A stretch of DNA of 12,165 nt from Rhodospirillaceae bacterium (GTDB lineage: Bacteria; Pseudomonadota; Alphaproteobacteria; Micavibrionales; Micavibrionaceae). The DNA lies in assembly GCA_003452275.1 (NCBI GenBank), contig DMIT01000196.1, positions 1-12,165 of the forward strand. Reading direction: 5' to 3'. Of the stretch, positions 1 through 6,854 are shown in pieces (the first letter of the stretch is position 1; every line of letters begins with the position of its first letter). Under the pieces are notes generated by a model. That model was given only the letters and a program-made list of their open reading frames with translations, ran no database searches and was not told the origin of the DNA. Position numbers and translations under genes: made by a program.

Positions 1-636
1 ACTTTCCCGTTCTTTGGCGTGCAACCTGCGCTGGTCGATAATGAAGGCCATATTCTGGAAGGGGCCACCGAAGGGAATCTGGTCATTCTTGATAGCTGGC
101 CCGGGATGATGCGAACGGTTTATAAAGATCATGACCGCTTTAAACAGACCTATTTCTCGACCTTTAAAGGCATGTATTTTACAGGGGACGGTGCCCGCCG
201 TGACGAAGACGGATATTACTGGATCACAGGTCGCGTGGATGATGTGATTAACGTATCCGGCCACCGTCTGGGAACTGCGGAAATTGAAAGTGCGATTAAT
301 GAACATGCTGCGGTATCTGAATCCGCCGTTGTCGGTTTCCCGCATGATATCAAGGGACAGGGCATTTACGCCTATATCACCCTGCATGACGGCCTGACGA
401 TGACCGATGAGGTAAAGAAAGAAATCGTGCAAACAGTGCGTAAAATTATCGGGCCGATTGCATCACCGGATGTCATTCAATGGGCGCAGCATCTCCCCAA
501 AACACGGTCGGGTAAAATCATGCGCCGTATTTTAAGGAAGATCGCCGCCAATGAAGTGGATAGTCTGGGGGATATTTCAACTCTGGCCGACCCCAGCGTC
601 GTAGAAAATCTTATTCAAGGTCGTTCAGGTCTATAA
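1..636 (+). CDS. acs: Acetyl-CoA synthetase, C-terminal part (5' end outside window)
   Basis: Frame 1 is open from the first base to the TAA at 634-636, so this is the 3' third of a gene that starts upstream; an apparent GTG start at 19 is an internal Val codon. The protein activates acetate to acetyl-CoA through an acetyl-AMP intermediate in the cytoplasm. Visible family signatures are [34 protein letters not shown], the hinge-region [21 protein letters not shown], and the C-terminal [17 protein letters not shown]. The Lys encoded at 514-516 in that last motif is the residue that is essential for adenylation and that is reversibly acetylated in well-studied homologues (family knowledge). The C-terminus ends shortly after the [10 protein letters not shown] block, as in full-length Acs, so the 3' end is intact. 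A perfect hairpin overlaps the stop codon. Identification is close to certain because long stretches match enterobacterial Acs from memory. Confidence 0.97.
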   Translation, partial: TFPFFGVQPALVDNEGHILEGATEGNLVILDSWPGMMRTVYKDHDRFKQTYFSTFKGMYFTGDGARRDEDGYYWITGRVDDVINVSGHRLGTAEIESAINEHAAVSESAVVGFPHDIKGQGIYAYITLHDGLTMTDEVKKEIVQTVRKIIGPIASPDVIQWAQHLPKTRSGKIMRRILRKIAANEVDSLGDISTLADPSVVENLIQGRSGL

Positions 637-648
637 TCAGACCTGAAC
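623..648. terminator. Hairpin overlapping the acs stop codon, between convergent genes
   Basis: A perfect 10-bp inverted repeat (GTTCAGGTCT at 623-632, AGACCTGAAC at 639-648) with a 6-nt loop spans the acs TAA. It also lies 3' of the small minus-strand ORF ending at 652. Neither side carries a proper U-tract (only ATTACATTT on the plus strand), so it is a weak intrinsic terminator at best and may instead be an mRNA 3'-end-stabilising structure serving both convergent transcripts. Confidence 0.5.
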
Positions 649-651
649 TGA

Positions 652-837
652 TTACATTTGGGGGCTTTGCAACATAGCCTGAAAAGCAGCCTTTTCCTGA
701 TTCGTTAAACGGGAATGTATGTTTTTGTCCTCAGATGTAGGAACACCTGATGTAAATGCGCGCACAAGGCTGCGCATCTTTTGTTCATCAATGCCCCTGC
801 CGTTGTTATTATGCTGTTGCTGTTGGGAATAACTCAT
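652..837 (-). CDS. Small Gln/Asn-rich hypothetical protein (61 aa)
   Basis: This is an ATG-to-TAA frame of 61 codons. I do not recognise the family. The first 15 residues are low complexity (a run of Gln, then Asn, then GRG). The remainder has the composition of a soluble helical protein: a charged segment DEQKMRSLVRAF and a Leu/Ala/Gln-rich C-terminal helix. There is no signal peptide or membrane segment. The shared hairpin at its 3' end and the convergent position to acs make it plausible as a gene, but no clear Shine-Dalgarno sequence precedes the start (GTGGATAGATAAAAAAT before ATG). The plus-strand frame antisense to its 5' end looks less protein-like. It could be a spurious ORF; homologues in related genomes would settle it. 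Confidence 0.45.
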   Translation of the reverse strand: MSYSQQQQHNNNGRGIDEQKMRSLVRAFTSGVPTSEDKNIHSRLTNQEKAAFQAMLQSPQM

Positions 838-989
838 ATTTTTTATCTATCCACACTTATAATTTCTCAATGTTGCGCTTTATATATTTTCAATAGGGCA
901 AAAAGCAAGTTTTTTATGCTTTTCCGCAGCTTTCAGGCAAAAACCGCCTATAAACCCCTCCAAATGGCTCTACCCATTAGAGAAAGGTA

Positions 990-2660
990 ATGTTAAATAA
1001 CCCTATGATCGACCATTCTTCCCCCTTCCCACCATTCTTGAAACAAGCGGACAAGCCGCGTTTTGTGGTGGCGGAAATCACTTTCAGGTCAGCCCTAAAA
1101 TTCCTCGACAGATGGATGCATTTTGAACGGACGTCTACCCCAGATCAGCATCTTCATTATTACGCCATTGAAAAGAACCCCCTCTCTATAGAGGAGATTC
1201 AAAAACAGATTGGTCAGCAGTCATCTGAATTTTGCAGACGATTAGAAAAGCTTGCGGCTCTTTACCCCATGCGGATTGAAGGATGGCACACATTACGCCT
1301 CTCTCCGCAAGTGACCTTCACTCTGGCCTTTGGGGATGTGATACGCGAATTGCCGCAGTTACAGACACCTGTAGATGAATGGATTCTGAATGATACCGAA
1401 CCGTCAGAGATTTTATTTCAGAATATAAAACGCCTCAGTCAATCAGGCACTTATGTTTCCAGCATCGTTGCCACAGATGCCATTCAAAATGGCTTGCGTG
1501 AAACCGGCTTCACTATTCATACCGATAAAGGAACGACAACCGGCATTTTGACACAAGGCCCAACACCGTTCATGCTCAAAAAGAGCAGACCTGAAAAAGT
1601 TGCCGTGATCGGAGGGGGTATTGCGGGCGCGTCCATCGCTTATACTCTCTCGACCCGCGGCTGCGACATCACGTTATTTGAAAAAAACGGTCTGGCATCA
1701 GGCGGATCGGGAAATGATCGCGGTCTGTGCAATCCTCGTCTTTCCGCCGGCAAAGGGCCAGAGGCCGATTTTTATAGCCCCGCTTTCAATCTTGCCCACC
1801 GTCTTTTTGCAGAGCTATCACAAACAGATGATATAGGCTTCAAGGCCTGCGGCAGCCTCCATATGATTTTCGATGATAATAAAGACAAACGCTATCATGG
1901 ATTCAAAAAAAATTGGGGATGGCATGATGACCATGCCCGTATCATCAGTGCCGCAGAATCATCAGACACGGCAGGGGTCAAAATTCTGCAACCCTCGCTT
2001 TATCTGGCAGGTGCAGGAATGGTATCACCCAAGAAAGCCACATTCCGTATGGCGGCCTCTGCAAAGATCGTGATGCGTGATGTGTCCCGTATCGAAGAAG
2101 ACGGATCAGCATGGCGTATTGATGGAGAAGATTTCGATTGTGTTATTCTTGCCGGCAGCTTTGATGTCCTGAAATTCCCATACACTTGTATGCTACCGAT
2201 TGAGAAGGTGCGCGGGCAAGTCACCTCTATCCGCACGACTCCCGTTTATAACCAGTTACAGACCAATCTCTGTTACGGAGGATATGCCTCGGTCGCCGAA
2301 CAAGGCACAGCGATTTTGGGATCAACTTTTCAGACATGGATTGACGATCCCGCCTTAAGGCCTGAAGACGATCTAGACAATATAGATAAATTAAAAGCAG
2401 TGGCCCCCCATATCGCAGAAGGATTAAGCGTGACAGGCGGACGCGCATCATTCAGATCCGCTGCCAAAGACAGAGCGCCTGTCATCGGGCCGATTCACGG
2501 TGTCGAAAATTTATACATCTCGACCGCTCATGGATCACACGGCATTTTATCATCGATCATAGGGGCTGAATATTTGATATCAAAAATCATGGGTGACGCG
2601 CAAATTCTGCCGCGATCAGTAGAAAGATTTTTATCGCCGTCCAGATTTAAGCTTCACTAG
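990..2660 (+). CDS. mnmC: MnmC-like tRNA 5-methylaminomethyl-2-thiouridine protein with degenerate methyltransferase domain
   Basis: MnmC normally has an N-terminal SAM methyltransferase (makes mnm5U34) and a C-terminal FAD oxidase (converts cmnm5U34 to nm5U34) acting on the tRNA wobble uridine. The C-terminal part, residues ~200-556, is convincing: a Rossmann FAD motif VAVIGGGIAGASIAYTLSTRG from residue 204, then FEKNGLASGGSGNDRG, a mid-region KVRGQV, and a C-terminal GGRASFRSAAKDRAPVIGPI followed by STAHGSHGILSS. The N-terminal part, residues ~23-195, still aligns in order with MnmC1 (PRFVVAE, EKNPLS, YPM, FGD, FLRETGF-like), but the SAM glycine loop GFGTGLNF reads TFRSALKF and the DxWFLDGFxPxxNPxxW motif reads DEWILNDTEPSE. 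At 556 aa it is ~110 shorter than E. coli MnmC, the loss being mostly N-terminal. AGAAAGG at 981-987 lies only 2 nt before this ATG; ATG at 1005 is an alternative start. The stop codon overlaps that of the convergent ptsN-like gene. FAD-domain assignment is strong; methyltransferase activity is doubtful. Confidence 0.85.
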   Translation: MLNNPMIDHSSPFPPFLKQADKPRFVVAEITFRSALKFLDRWMHFERTSTPDQHLHYYAIEKNPLSIEEIQKQIGQQSSEFCRRLEKLAALYPMRIEGWHTLRLSPQVTFTLAFGDVIRELPQLQTPVDEWILNDTEPSEILFQNIKRLSQSGTYVSSIVATDAIQNGLRETGFTIHTDKGTTTGILTQGPTPFMLKKSRPEKVAVIGGGIAGASIAYTLSTRGCDITLFEKNGLASGGSGNDRGLCNPRLSAGKGPEADFYSPAFNLAHRLFAELSQTDDIGFKACGSLHMIFDDNKDKRYHGFKKNWGWHDDHARIISAAESSDTAGVKILQPSLYLAGAGMVSPKKATFRMAASAKIVMRDVSRIEEDGSAWRIDGEDFDCVILAGSFDVLKFPYTCMLPIEKVRGQVTSIRTTPVYNQLQTNLCYGGYASVAEQGTAILGSTFQTWIDDPALRPEDDLDNIDKLKAVAPHIAEGLSVTGGRASFRSAAKDRAPVIGPIHGVENLYISTAHGSHGILSSIIGAEYLISKIMGDAQILPRSVERFLSPSRFKLH

Positions 2661-3121
2661 GCTGCAAGCATTCTGCGGTTATCTGCCGATAACACAGATA
2701 TCATCCCGTCCACGCAGCTGACGGAACGCAAACTTTGCAAAAGTTTCGGCTCGCGGAACATGCGGGTCAAACGGGATAAATATTGAAGATGGAGCGGGCC
2801 TGATTTTTCAGGCGACACAAGAGTCAGAACGATATCAAGCGCCCTGTCATCGACAGAAGGAAAGGCAACCGGACTTTCCAGCAATGAACAGAGGATATAA
2901 GGCGTATCAATATCTGCGGATACCCAATCGAAAACGCCGACACCATCCCCGATACCGATCATGGAATTTTTCAGCAAGTCATCAAGGGTGGAATGAGTGG
3001 TCACAGAACTTGTATTGATATCTTGTGAAATAACCCACGATAAATTCTTGATAATCTGGGACGGGTTATCGCCCTTTATTCCGAAACGCATTTCTGAAAA
3101 GTGAATATCATTTGCAAACAT
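2657..3121 (-). CDS. PtsN-like EIIA(Ntr) domain protein lacking the active-site histidine
   Basis: The 154-aa protein follows the PTS EIIA(Ntr) fold from end to end. The alignable core is IGIGDGVGVFDW, the segment DTPYILCSLLESPVAF, the core strand DIVLTLVSPEKSGPLHLQYLSRLTRMF, and a C-terminal helix. In PtsN the phospho-accepting His sits in GxGxGxAxPHxx; here the matching residues are V63-F64-D65, so His is replaced by Asp and the preceding Pro by Phe. Phosphotransfer from EINtr/NPr therefore seems impossible, and a regulatory or protein-binding role is inferred. Its place directly after hpf matches the usual rpoN–hpf–ptsN order of proteobacteria, which supports orthology. However, a terminator lies between them, so it probably has its own promoter. 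GGGAG at 3130-3134 sits 8 nt before the ATG. The stop codon shares CTAG with the mnmC stop codon. The family call is fairly sure; loss of catalysis follows from motif reading. Confidence 0.78.
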   Translation of the reverse strand: MFANDIHFSEMRFGIKGDNPSQIIKNLSWVISQDINTSSVTTHSTLDDLLKNSMIGIGDGVGVFDWVSADIDTPYILCSLLESPVAFPSVDDRALDIVLTLVSPEKSGPLHLQYLSRLTRMFREPKLLQSLRSVSCVDGMISVLSADNRRMLAA

Positions 3122-3148
3122 TCGCGGCGCTCCCTGTTTTTTCTTACA

Positions 3149-3163
3149 TCCCTTTTATAGGGA
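3149..3163. promoter_or_regulatory. Short inverted repeat upstream of the ptsN-like gene
   Basis: TCCCT-TTTAT-AGGGA forms a 5-bp perfect inverted repeat with a 5-nt AT centre. It sits about 28 nt 5' of the ptsN-like start codon, in the gap between the hpf terminator and that gene. It could be an operator or part of a promoter region (the minus strand reads CTATAAAAG here). No convincing -35 box was found, so this is only a candidate. Confidence 0.2.
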
Positions 3164-3226
3164 ATAAAGAGTGATTGCGACACTACCTATCCCGTTTTGC
3201 TAAAAAATCCACGAAAAAAATGCATA

Positions 3227-3256
3227 AAAAAACCGATTTTTTACAATCGGTTTTTT
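3227..3256. terminator. Rho-independent, potentially bidirectional terminator after hpf
   Basis: A 12-bp stem (AAAAAACCGATT at 3227-3238, AATCGGTTTTTT at 3245-3256) has a 6-nt loop. The flanking A- and T-runs give a U-tract on either strand. It lies 29 nt past the hpf stop codon and about 105 nt before the ptsN-like start, so it should separate those two minus-strand genes transcriptionally. Confidence 0.85.
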
Positions 3257-3285
3257 ATCAACTCTACGCTTGTGATTTTTGCAAT

Positions 3286-3915
3286 TTATTCGGCAGCGGC
3301 AGCCGTGGCAGCTTCCTCTGCCGGTTCAACCCAACCGATATTTCCATCGGTACGGCGATAAACCATATTCAAGCGGTTATTTTTCGGATTACGGAAGAGC
3401 AATGCGGATTGTCCGGAAAGATCCATGCGCATGACCGCATCGGATACACTCATTTTCTGAATATGCATCGCTGCTTCGGCGATGATGAGCGGATCATTGC
3501 CGTGTGGCACATCCTCATCCTCGACATCTTTATCGGACAAACCGTCAATTTCTTTAATCGCCAGAATATAGTCTCGCGCTTTGGTCAATTCGGCTTCCGG
3601 TGATTGTTCCAGACGCTCATGGTGGTCACGCAAGCGGCGTTTGTAACGCCCCAATTGTTTCGCCACTTTTTCCGCAGCAGAATCAAAGGCGGCATAAGCA
3701 TTGGGCTCAATGGCACTGGCCTGCACCATAATATCCCGCCCCACACGCAATGACACATGGGATTTGATAAAAGAATGGCTCTCAGGGCTGAACGTCACGT
3801 TGACATCAATCGCCCGATTGAAATATTTGGAATTGATATCCTCCAAACGTGTGGTGACATGTGTACGCAGCGCGTCACCCACATCCATTTGTTTTCCGTG
3901 AATTGCGAGTTCCAT
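3286..3915 (-). CDS. hpf: Long-form ribosome hibernation promoting factor (HPF)
   Basis: Long HPF binds the 30S decoding region and dimerises ribosomes into inactive 100S particles in stationary phase or stress. The N-terminal HPF/RaiA domain, residues ~1-102, starts MELAIHGKQMDVGDALRTHV and ends in the basic helix KQLGRYKRRLRDHHERL. An acidic, variable linker follows (~103-140). The C-terminal dimerisation domain (~141-200) has the family pattern PLIIAEAAMHIQKMSVSDAV...FRNPKNNRLNMVYRRTDGNIGWVEP. A short Ala-rich tail closes the 209-aa protein. The ATG at 3913-3915 is preceded by a strong Shine-Dalgarno AAGGAG (complement of 3923-3928, 7-nt spacing), which fixes the start. It is divergent from murI and followed by a strong terminator. 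In related bacteria it sits between rpoN and ptsN; here the upstream neighbour is murI, so rpoN is not adjacent. Confidence 0.95.
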   Translation of the reverse strand: MELAIHGKQMDVGDALRTHVTTRLEDINSKYFNRAIDVNVTFSPESHSFIKSHVSLRVGRDIMVQASAIEPNAYAAFDSAAEKVAKQLGRYKRRLRDHHERLEQSPEAELTKARDYILAIKEIDGLSDKDVEDEDVPHGNDPLIIAEAAMHIQKMSVSDAVMRMDLSGQSALLFRNPKNNRLNMVYRRTDGNIGWVEPAEEAATAAAAE

Positions 3916-3982
3916 AATTTGACTCCTTTGTTTTCTTATGATTGGAGAATTTAACCTTAACAGCCTTTTTATTGATGAATGG

Positions 3983-4010
3983 TTAAGAGACTGCTAAGAA
4001 TGAGTATAGT
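3983..4010 (+). promoter_or_regulatory. Candidate sigma-70-type promoter for murI
   Basis: TTAAGA (3983-3988) and TATAGT (4005-4010) are separated by 16 nt in the divergent hpf–murI gap. The -10 hexamer matches 5 of 6 consensus positions and the -35 hexamer 4 of 6. This would place the start point near 4017, leaving a ~33-nt leader before the GTG at 4050. It was found by eye in an AT-rich region, so chance matches are possible. Confidence 0.3.
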
Positions 4011-4049
4011 TTTATTCTACCACGTGAAAAGTTGAACAAAAGATAAATC

Positions 4050-4886
4050 GTGCCCGAAAACATAAAAAATATTTCCAATTCCGATACAGATCGTCCTATC
4101 GGCGTATTTGATTCAGGGATTGGCGGTTTAACCGTGTTGAAAGCACTGCAACATCATTTTCCCCATGAATCCTTTATTTATATCGGCGATACTGCCAGAT
4201 TGCCCTATGGGACAAAAAGCCCCGCAACCGTTGCCAGATACGCCGAAAGCCTGACCACAGAAATTTTGCGGCATGAGGTGAAAGCCGTGGTCGTGGCCTG
4301 CAACACCGCATCGACTCACGGGCTGCACGCGGTCAAAAATCTTGCCTCTCCTCTGCCGGTTATCGGCATGATTGATCCGGCGGCAAAAGCAGCCATAGCC
4401 GCGTCACGCAGCAAACATATCGGCGTGATGGCAACATCAGGTACGATCAAAAGCAATGCCTATCAAACAGCTCTGCTCCAGCACAATCAGAACTGCAAAC
4501 TATCATCAGTTGCCTGCCAGATTCTGGTCGCCCTCGCCGAAGAAGGCTGGGCCGATGACGATATTGCAAGGGCCACCCTCCATAAATATCTCGACCCTAT
4601 TTTTCATCAGGCCGATGCACCCGATACGCTGATTTTGGGATGCACCCATTTTCCGGTTTTTATCCCCCTGATTCAAGAAATGCTCGGACACTCTGTCACC
4701 CTGATTAACAGCGGCGAAGCCGCATCACATGATTTGCTGGATGTGCTGGAAACAAATACAAAAAGCACACAAGGGAAAACCGCTTTCTTCGTCACCGATG
4801 ACCCGCACCGCTTTGCCGACAATGCGGCAAAATTTTATGACGATAGAATTTCAGCAGATGATGTTACGTTGATTGACATCCGATAA
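4050..4886 (+). CDS. murI: Glutamate racemase
   Basis: MurI interconverts L- and D-glutamate by a cofactor-independent two-cysteine mechanism, supplying D-Glu for peptidoglycan in the cytoplasm. Visible motifs are GVFDSGIGGLTVL (Asp21, Ser22), YIGDTARLPYGTKS, VVVACNTASTHG with the first catalytic Cys84, IGMIDPAAKAA, and LILGCTHFPVF with the second catalytic Cys198 and adjacent Thr199-His200. The length, 278 aa, is normal for the family. The start is GTG; no upstream ATG is available in frame, and only a weak purine stretch (AAAAGATAA) serves as Shine-Dalgarno, suggesting modest translation. It is divergent from hpf and convergent with the 166-aa hypothetical gene, with a 17-nt gap. All catalytic residues are present, so an active enzyme is expected. 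Confidence 0.96.
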   Translation: MPENIKNISNSDTDRPIGVFDSGIGGLTVLKALQHHFPHESFIYIGDTARLPYGTKSPATVARYAESLTTEILRHEVKAVVVACNTASTHGLHAVKNLASPLPVIGMIDPAAKAAIAASRSKHIGVMATSGTIKSNAYQTALLQHNQNCKLSSVACQILVALAEEGWADDDIARATLHKYLDPIFHQADAPDTLILGCTHFPVFIPLIQEMLGHSVTLINSGEAASHDLLDVLETNTKSTQGKTAFFVTDDPHRFADNAAKFYDDRISADDVTLIDIR

Positions 4887-4903
4887 ATCGAGCCTAACGG
4901 CAA

Positions 4904-5404
4904 CTACATCCCGTTACTTTGTTTCATTTGCAGCAGTTGCGCCGGTTTAATTTTCGGTGACTTGCCGCCCCCGCCTTTGCCGCCGCCGAAACGTTCATTG
5001 TCTTTCATTTCTTTTTCAAGCAAAGCGTCAATATCGGGAAGACGCCCCTGTTCCAGTTCCATCACGCAGGAACGGAAAAAGTTACAGCATTTTTCTTCCC
5101 ATCCATACATTTTACCGCGCCAGTCTTCTCGTTTGATGCGCAGATCAATGACATCCCATTTGTCATGATGCGGCGTTCCTTTCAACCACAACATTTGTTC
5201 GATGGGTGGTTTTCCGGGTTCGGGATTATCATAGAAAATCTGTAATTCGGCTTCTAATTCTTCGCCATCGGGATTCATCCGTACTTCGGCGCTACACGTT
5301 TTACCACTGGCATTATCGCTGGCAGACCATGGGCATGTCTCGTAAGAGCCGAGTATATAACCGACTCCTAATTTCTGCAAAAATTCTGATAATGGTAAAC
5401 GCAT
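4904..5404 (-). CDS. Conserved-looking hypothetical protein, 166 aa, downstream of xseA
   Basis: I do not recognise this family. The protein is soluble with no signal peptide. Notable features are a Cys/Trp-containing N-terminal part (SYETCPWSASD, then KTCSAEV), an acidic middle (DGEELEAELQIFYDNPEPG), a central WDVIDLRIKREDWRGKMYGWEEKCCNFFRSC segment with three cysteines close together, and a C-terminal tail that is Gly/Lys-rich (FGGGKGGGGKSPKIK), probably disordered. The start ATG lies 18 nt after the xseA stop codon on the same strand, with a purine-rich AGAGAA upstream, so it is very likely co-transcribed with xseA. The cysteines could bind a metal, but their spacing matches no motif I can name. 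Coding status is supported by the operon-like spacing and by convergence with murI with little gap; function is unknown. Confidence 0.75.
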   Translation of the reverse strand: MRLPLSEFLQKLGVGYILGSYETCPWSASDNASGKTCSAEVRMNPDGEELEAELQIFYDNPEPGKPPIEQMLWLKGTPHHDKWDVIDLRIKREDWRGKMYGWEEKCCNFFRSCVMELEQGRLPDIDALLEKEMKDNERFGGGKGGGGKSPKIKPAQLLQMKQSNGM

Positions 5405-5422
5405 GACTATTCTCTAGCGGAT

Positions 5423-6766
5423 TTACGGGGTTTCTTCAACAACTGAATGCAGCACGCCATCTTTCAACTCGATAGAAATTCTGTCATTTTTGTGGATTCC
5501 TGCCGCCGAGGTTAACGGTTTTCCGCCCGAATCGCGGATAAGGGCGTAGCCGCGCCCCAGAACCGACTTGAACGACAAAACCTCCAGCAGCTGGGACAGG
5601 CTTTGCAATTTGTTGTCCTCCGCGCGGATATAATGGGAAAATGAACGCCCCAGACGGTCAGATATAAAATCAAGACTTTTAGCCGCCATATCTATTTTTT
5701 GCTGCGGACTGATCAGACGTGAGGAGAGTTTTATCAATGACTGGGATGCGAGTTGTGATCGTCTTTCCAGACTATGCGACAAGCGGGATGACAGGTGATC
5801 CAGTTTTTGCGACCGTAATTCCAGCAATCTTTCAGGACTGGCCATCCGCGCGACCAGATGCCCCAAATGATCGCGTTTTATGCCGATCTGGCGACCGAGC
5901 GATTGGGACAGCCGCCTGCTGCAATCCTCCACGAAAGCCTGTATCTGGATCCGTTCCGGCACCGCCATTTCTGCCGCTGCTGTCGGGGTCGGCGCGCGCA
6001 GGTCGGCGGCAAAATCAATCAATGTCGTATCCGTCTCGTGTCCCACGGCGGAAATCAAGGGAATAAAGCTATTCGCCGCCGCCCGCACCACATTTTCCTC
6101 ATTAAACGGCATCAAATCTTCGAGTGATCCACCGCCGCGCGCCACAATCACCAAATCAGGACGACGAATTTTGCCTTGCTCGGGCAGGGCATTGAACCCG
6201 TCAATCGCAGCGGCAATTTCCTGCGCCGCACCATCCCCCTGTACCCGTACCGGCCACACCAACACCTGACGCGGAAACCTGTCATGCAAACGATGCAAAA
6301 TATCGCGGATAACCGCCCCCGTCGGTGACGTCACAACGCCGATGACCTCGGGCAAATAAGGCAATTTCTTTTTACGCGCCGGATCAAATAACCCTTCGGC
6401 AGCCAACCGTTTTTTACGGTCTTCGAGCATTTTAAGCAAAGCACCCGCGCCCGCCAGTTCCATATGCTCCACCACCATCTGGTAATTGGAACGTGCCGGA
6501 TAACTGGTGATACGTCCTGTACAAATCACATCCAGACCTTCCTCGGGACGGATTGCCAGTTTGGCAAGCGTGCCTTTCCAGCAAATGATATTCAGGACAG
6601 AATCGGCATCTTTCAGATCGGAATATAAATGCCCCGATGTATGCACCTTGACCTTTGACAATTCCCCGCGCACGCGCACGCGAGCATAAGTATCCTCCAG
6701 CGTTCTTTTAAGAGAAAACGCCAATTCGGAAACCGTTAATTCAGGAATATTATTGCCAATTGTCAT
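5423..6766 (-). CDS. xseA: Exodeoxyribonuclease VII large subunit
   Basis: ExoVII (XseA with several XseB subunits) degrades single-stranded DNA from both ends to oligonucleotides in the cytoplasm, in repair and recombination. The chosen start at 6764-6766 gives 447 aa, close to the family norm. It begins MTIGNNIPELTVSELAFSLK, matching how XseA usually opens. The frame stays open 28 codons further to an ATG at 6850, but that extension looks non-coding. Domains: an OB-fold ssDNA-binding domain (residues ~10-105, with VRVRGELSKVKVHTSGHLYSDLKD), then the catalytic region containing IGVVTSPTGAVIRDIL, ARGGGSLEDLMPFNEE (~208-222), SAVGHETDTTLIDFAADLRAPTPTAAAE (~240), a long coiled-coil segment, and a C-terminal VLGRGYALIRD motif. 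It is followed at 18 nt by the 166-aa gene. No xseB is seen in the window. Confidence 0.96.
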   Translation of the reverse strand: MTIGNNIPELTVSELAFSLKRTLEDTYARVRVRGELSKVKVHTSGHLYSDLKDADSVLNIICWKGTLAKLAIRPEEGLDVICTGRITSYPARSNYQMVVEHMELAGAGALLKMLEDRKKRLAAEGLFDPARKKKLPYLPEVIGVVTSPTGAVIRDILHRLHDRFPRQVLVWPVRVQGDGAAQEIAAAIDGFNALPEQGKIRRPDLVIVARGGGSLEDLMPFNEENVVRAAANSFIPLISAVGHETDTTLIDFAADLRAPTPTAAAEMAVPERIQIQAFVEDCSRRLSQSLGRQIGIKRDHLGHLVARMASPERLLELRSQKLDHLSSRLSHSLERRSQLASQSLIKLSSRLISPQQKIDMAAKSLDFISDRLGRSFSHYIRAEDNKLQSLSQLLEVLSFKSVLGRGYALIRDSGGKPLTSAAGIHKNDRISIELKDGVLHSVVEETP

Positions 6767-6835
6767 ACGCCATATAACGTCAAATGATCCCTGATGACAA
6801 CGTGGTTTATGACCTGTTAGCTTTTCAGGGGCGGG

Positions 6836-6854
6836 AGAAATGATTATCATAATA
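6836..6854. promoter_or_regulatory. Fur-box-like palindrome in the xseA / exported-protein divergent region
   Basis: The core ATGATTATCAT (6840-6850) is a perfect odd palindrome identical to the centre of the classical Fur consensus GATAATGATTATCATTATC. Counting flanks by eye, about 14 of 19 positions agree. It sits roughly midway between the xseA start (6766) and the exported-protein start (6923). A TATAAA at 6887-6892 lies downstream on the plus strand, but no good -35 box accompanies it. A Fur-family site is an inference from resemblance only. Confidence 0.35.

Noticed and set aside
781..990. Plus-strand 69-codon frame with a hydrophobic stretch whose stop codon (TAA 988-990) overlaps the mnmC start, suggesting a leader peptide
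   Set aside because: It needs a TTG start, is antisense to the 5' end of the small Gln-rich ORF, has no Shine-Dalgarno sequence, and its hydrophobicity reflects the complement of a CAA/AAT-type repeat. The 1-bp overlap is probably chance.
3175..3603. Plus-strand 142-codon frame opposite hpf
   Set aside because: It is antisense to a clear hpf gene, crosses the terminator, and its composition is that of a complementary-strand shadow.
3951..3986. TTAACC...GGTTAA inverted repeat between hpf and murI as an operator
   Set aside because: It has only 6-bp arms with a long spacer in AT-rich DNA; expected by chance.
4894..4917. TAACGG/CCGTTA inverted repeat between murI and the 166-aa gene as a terminator
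   Set aside because: It has only a 6-bp stem with a 10-12-nt loop and no good U-tract, and it overlaps the stop codon of the convergent gene; not convincing.
6767..6850. 28-codon N-terminal extension of xseA to the ATG at 6850
   Set aside because: The extension does not resemble XseA, would contain the Fur-box-like palindrome, and the internal ATG at 6766 gives the normal family N-terminus and length.
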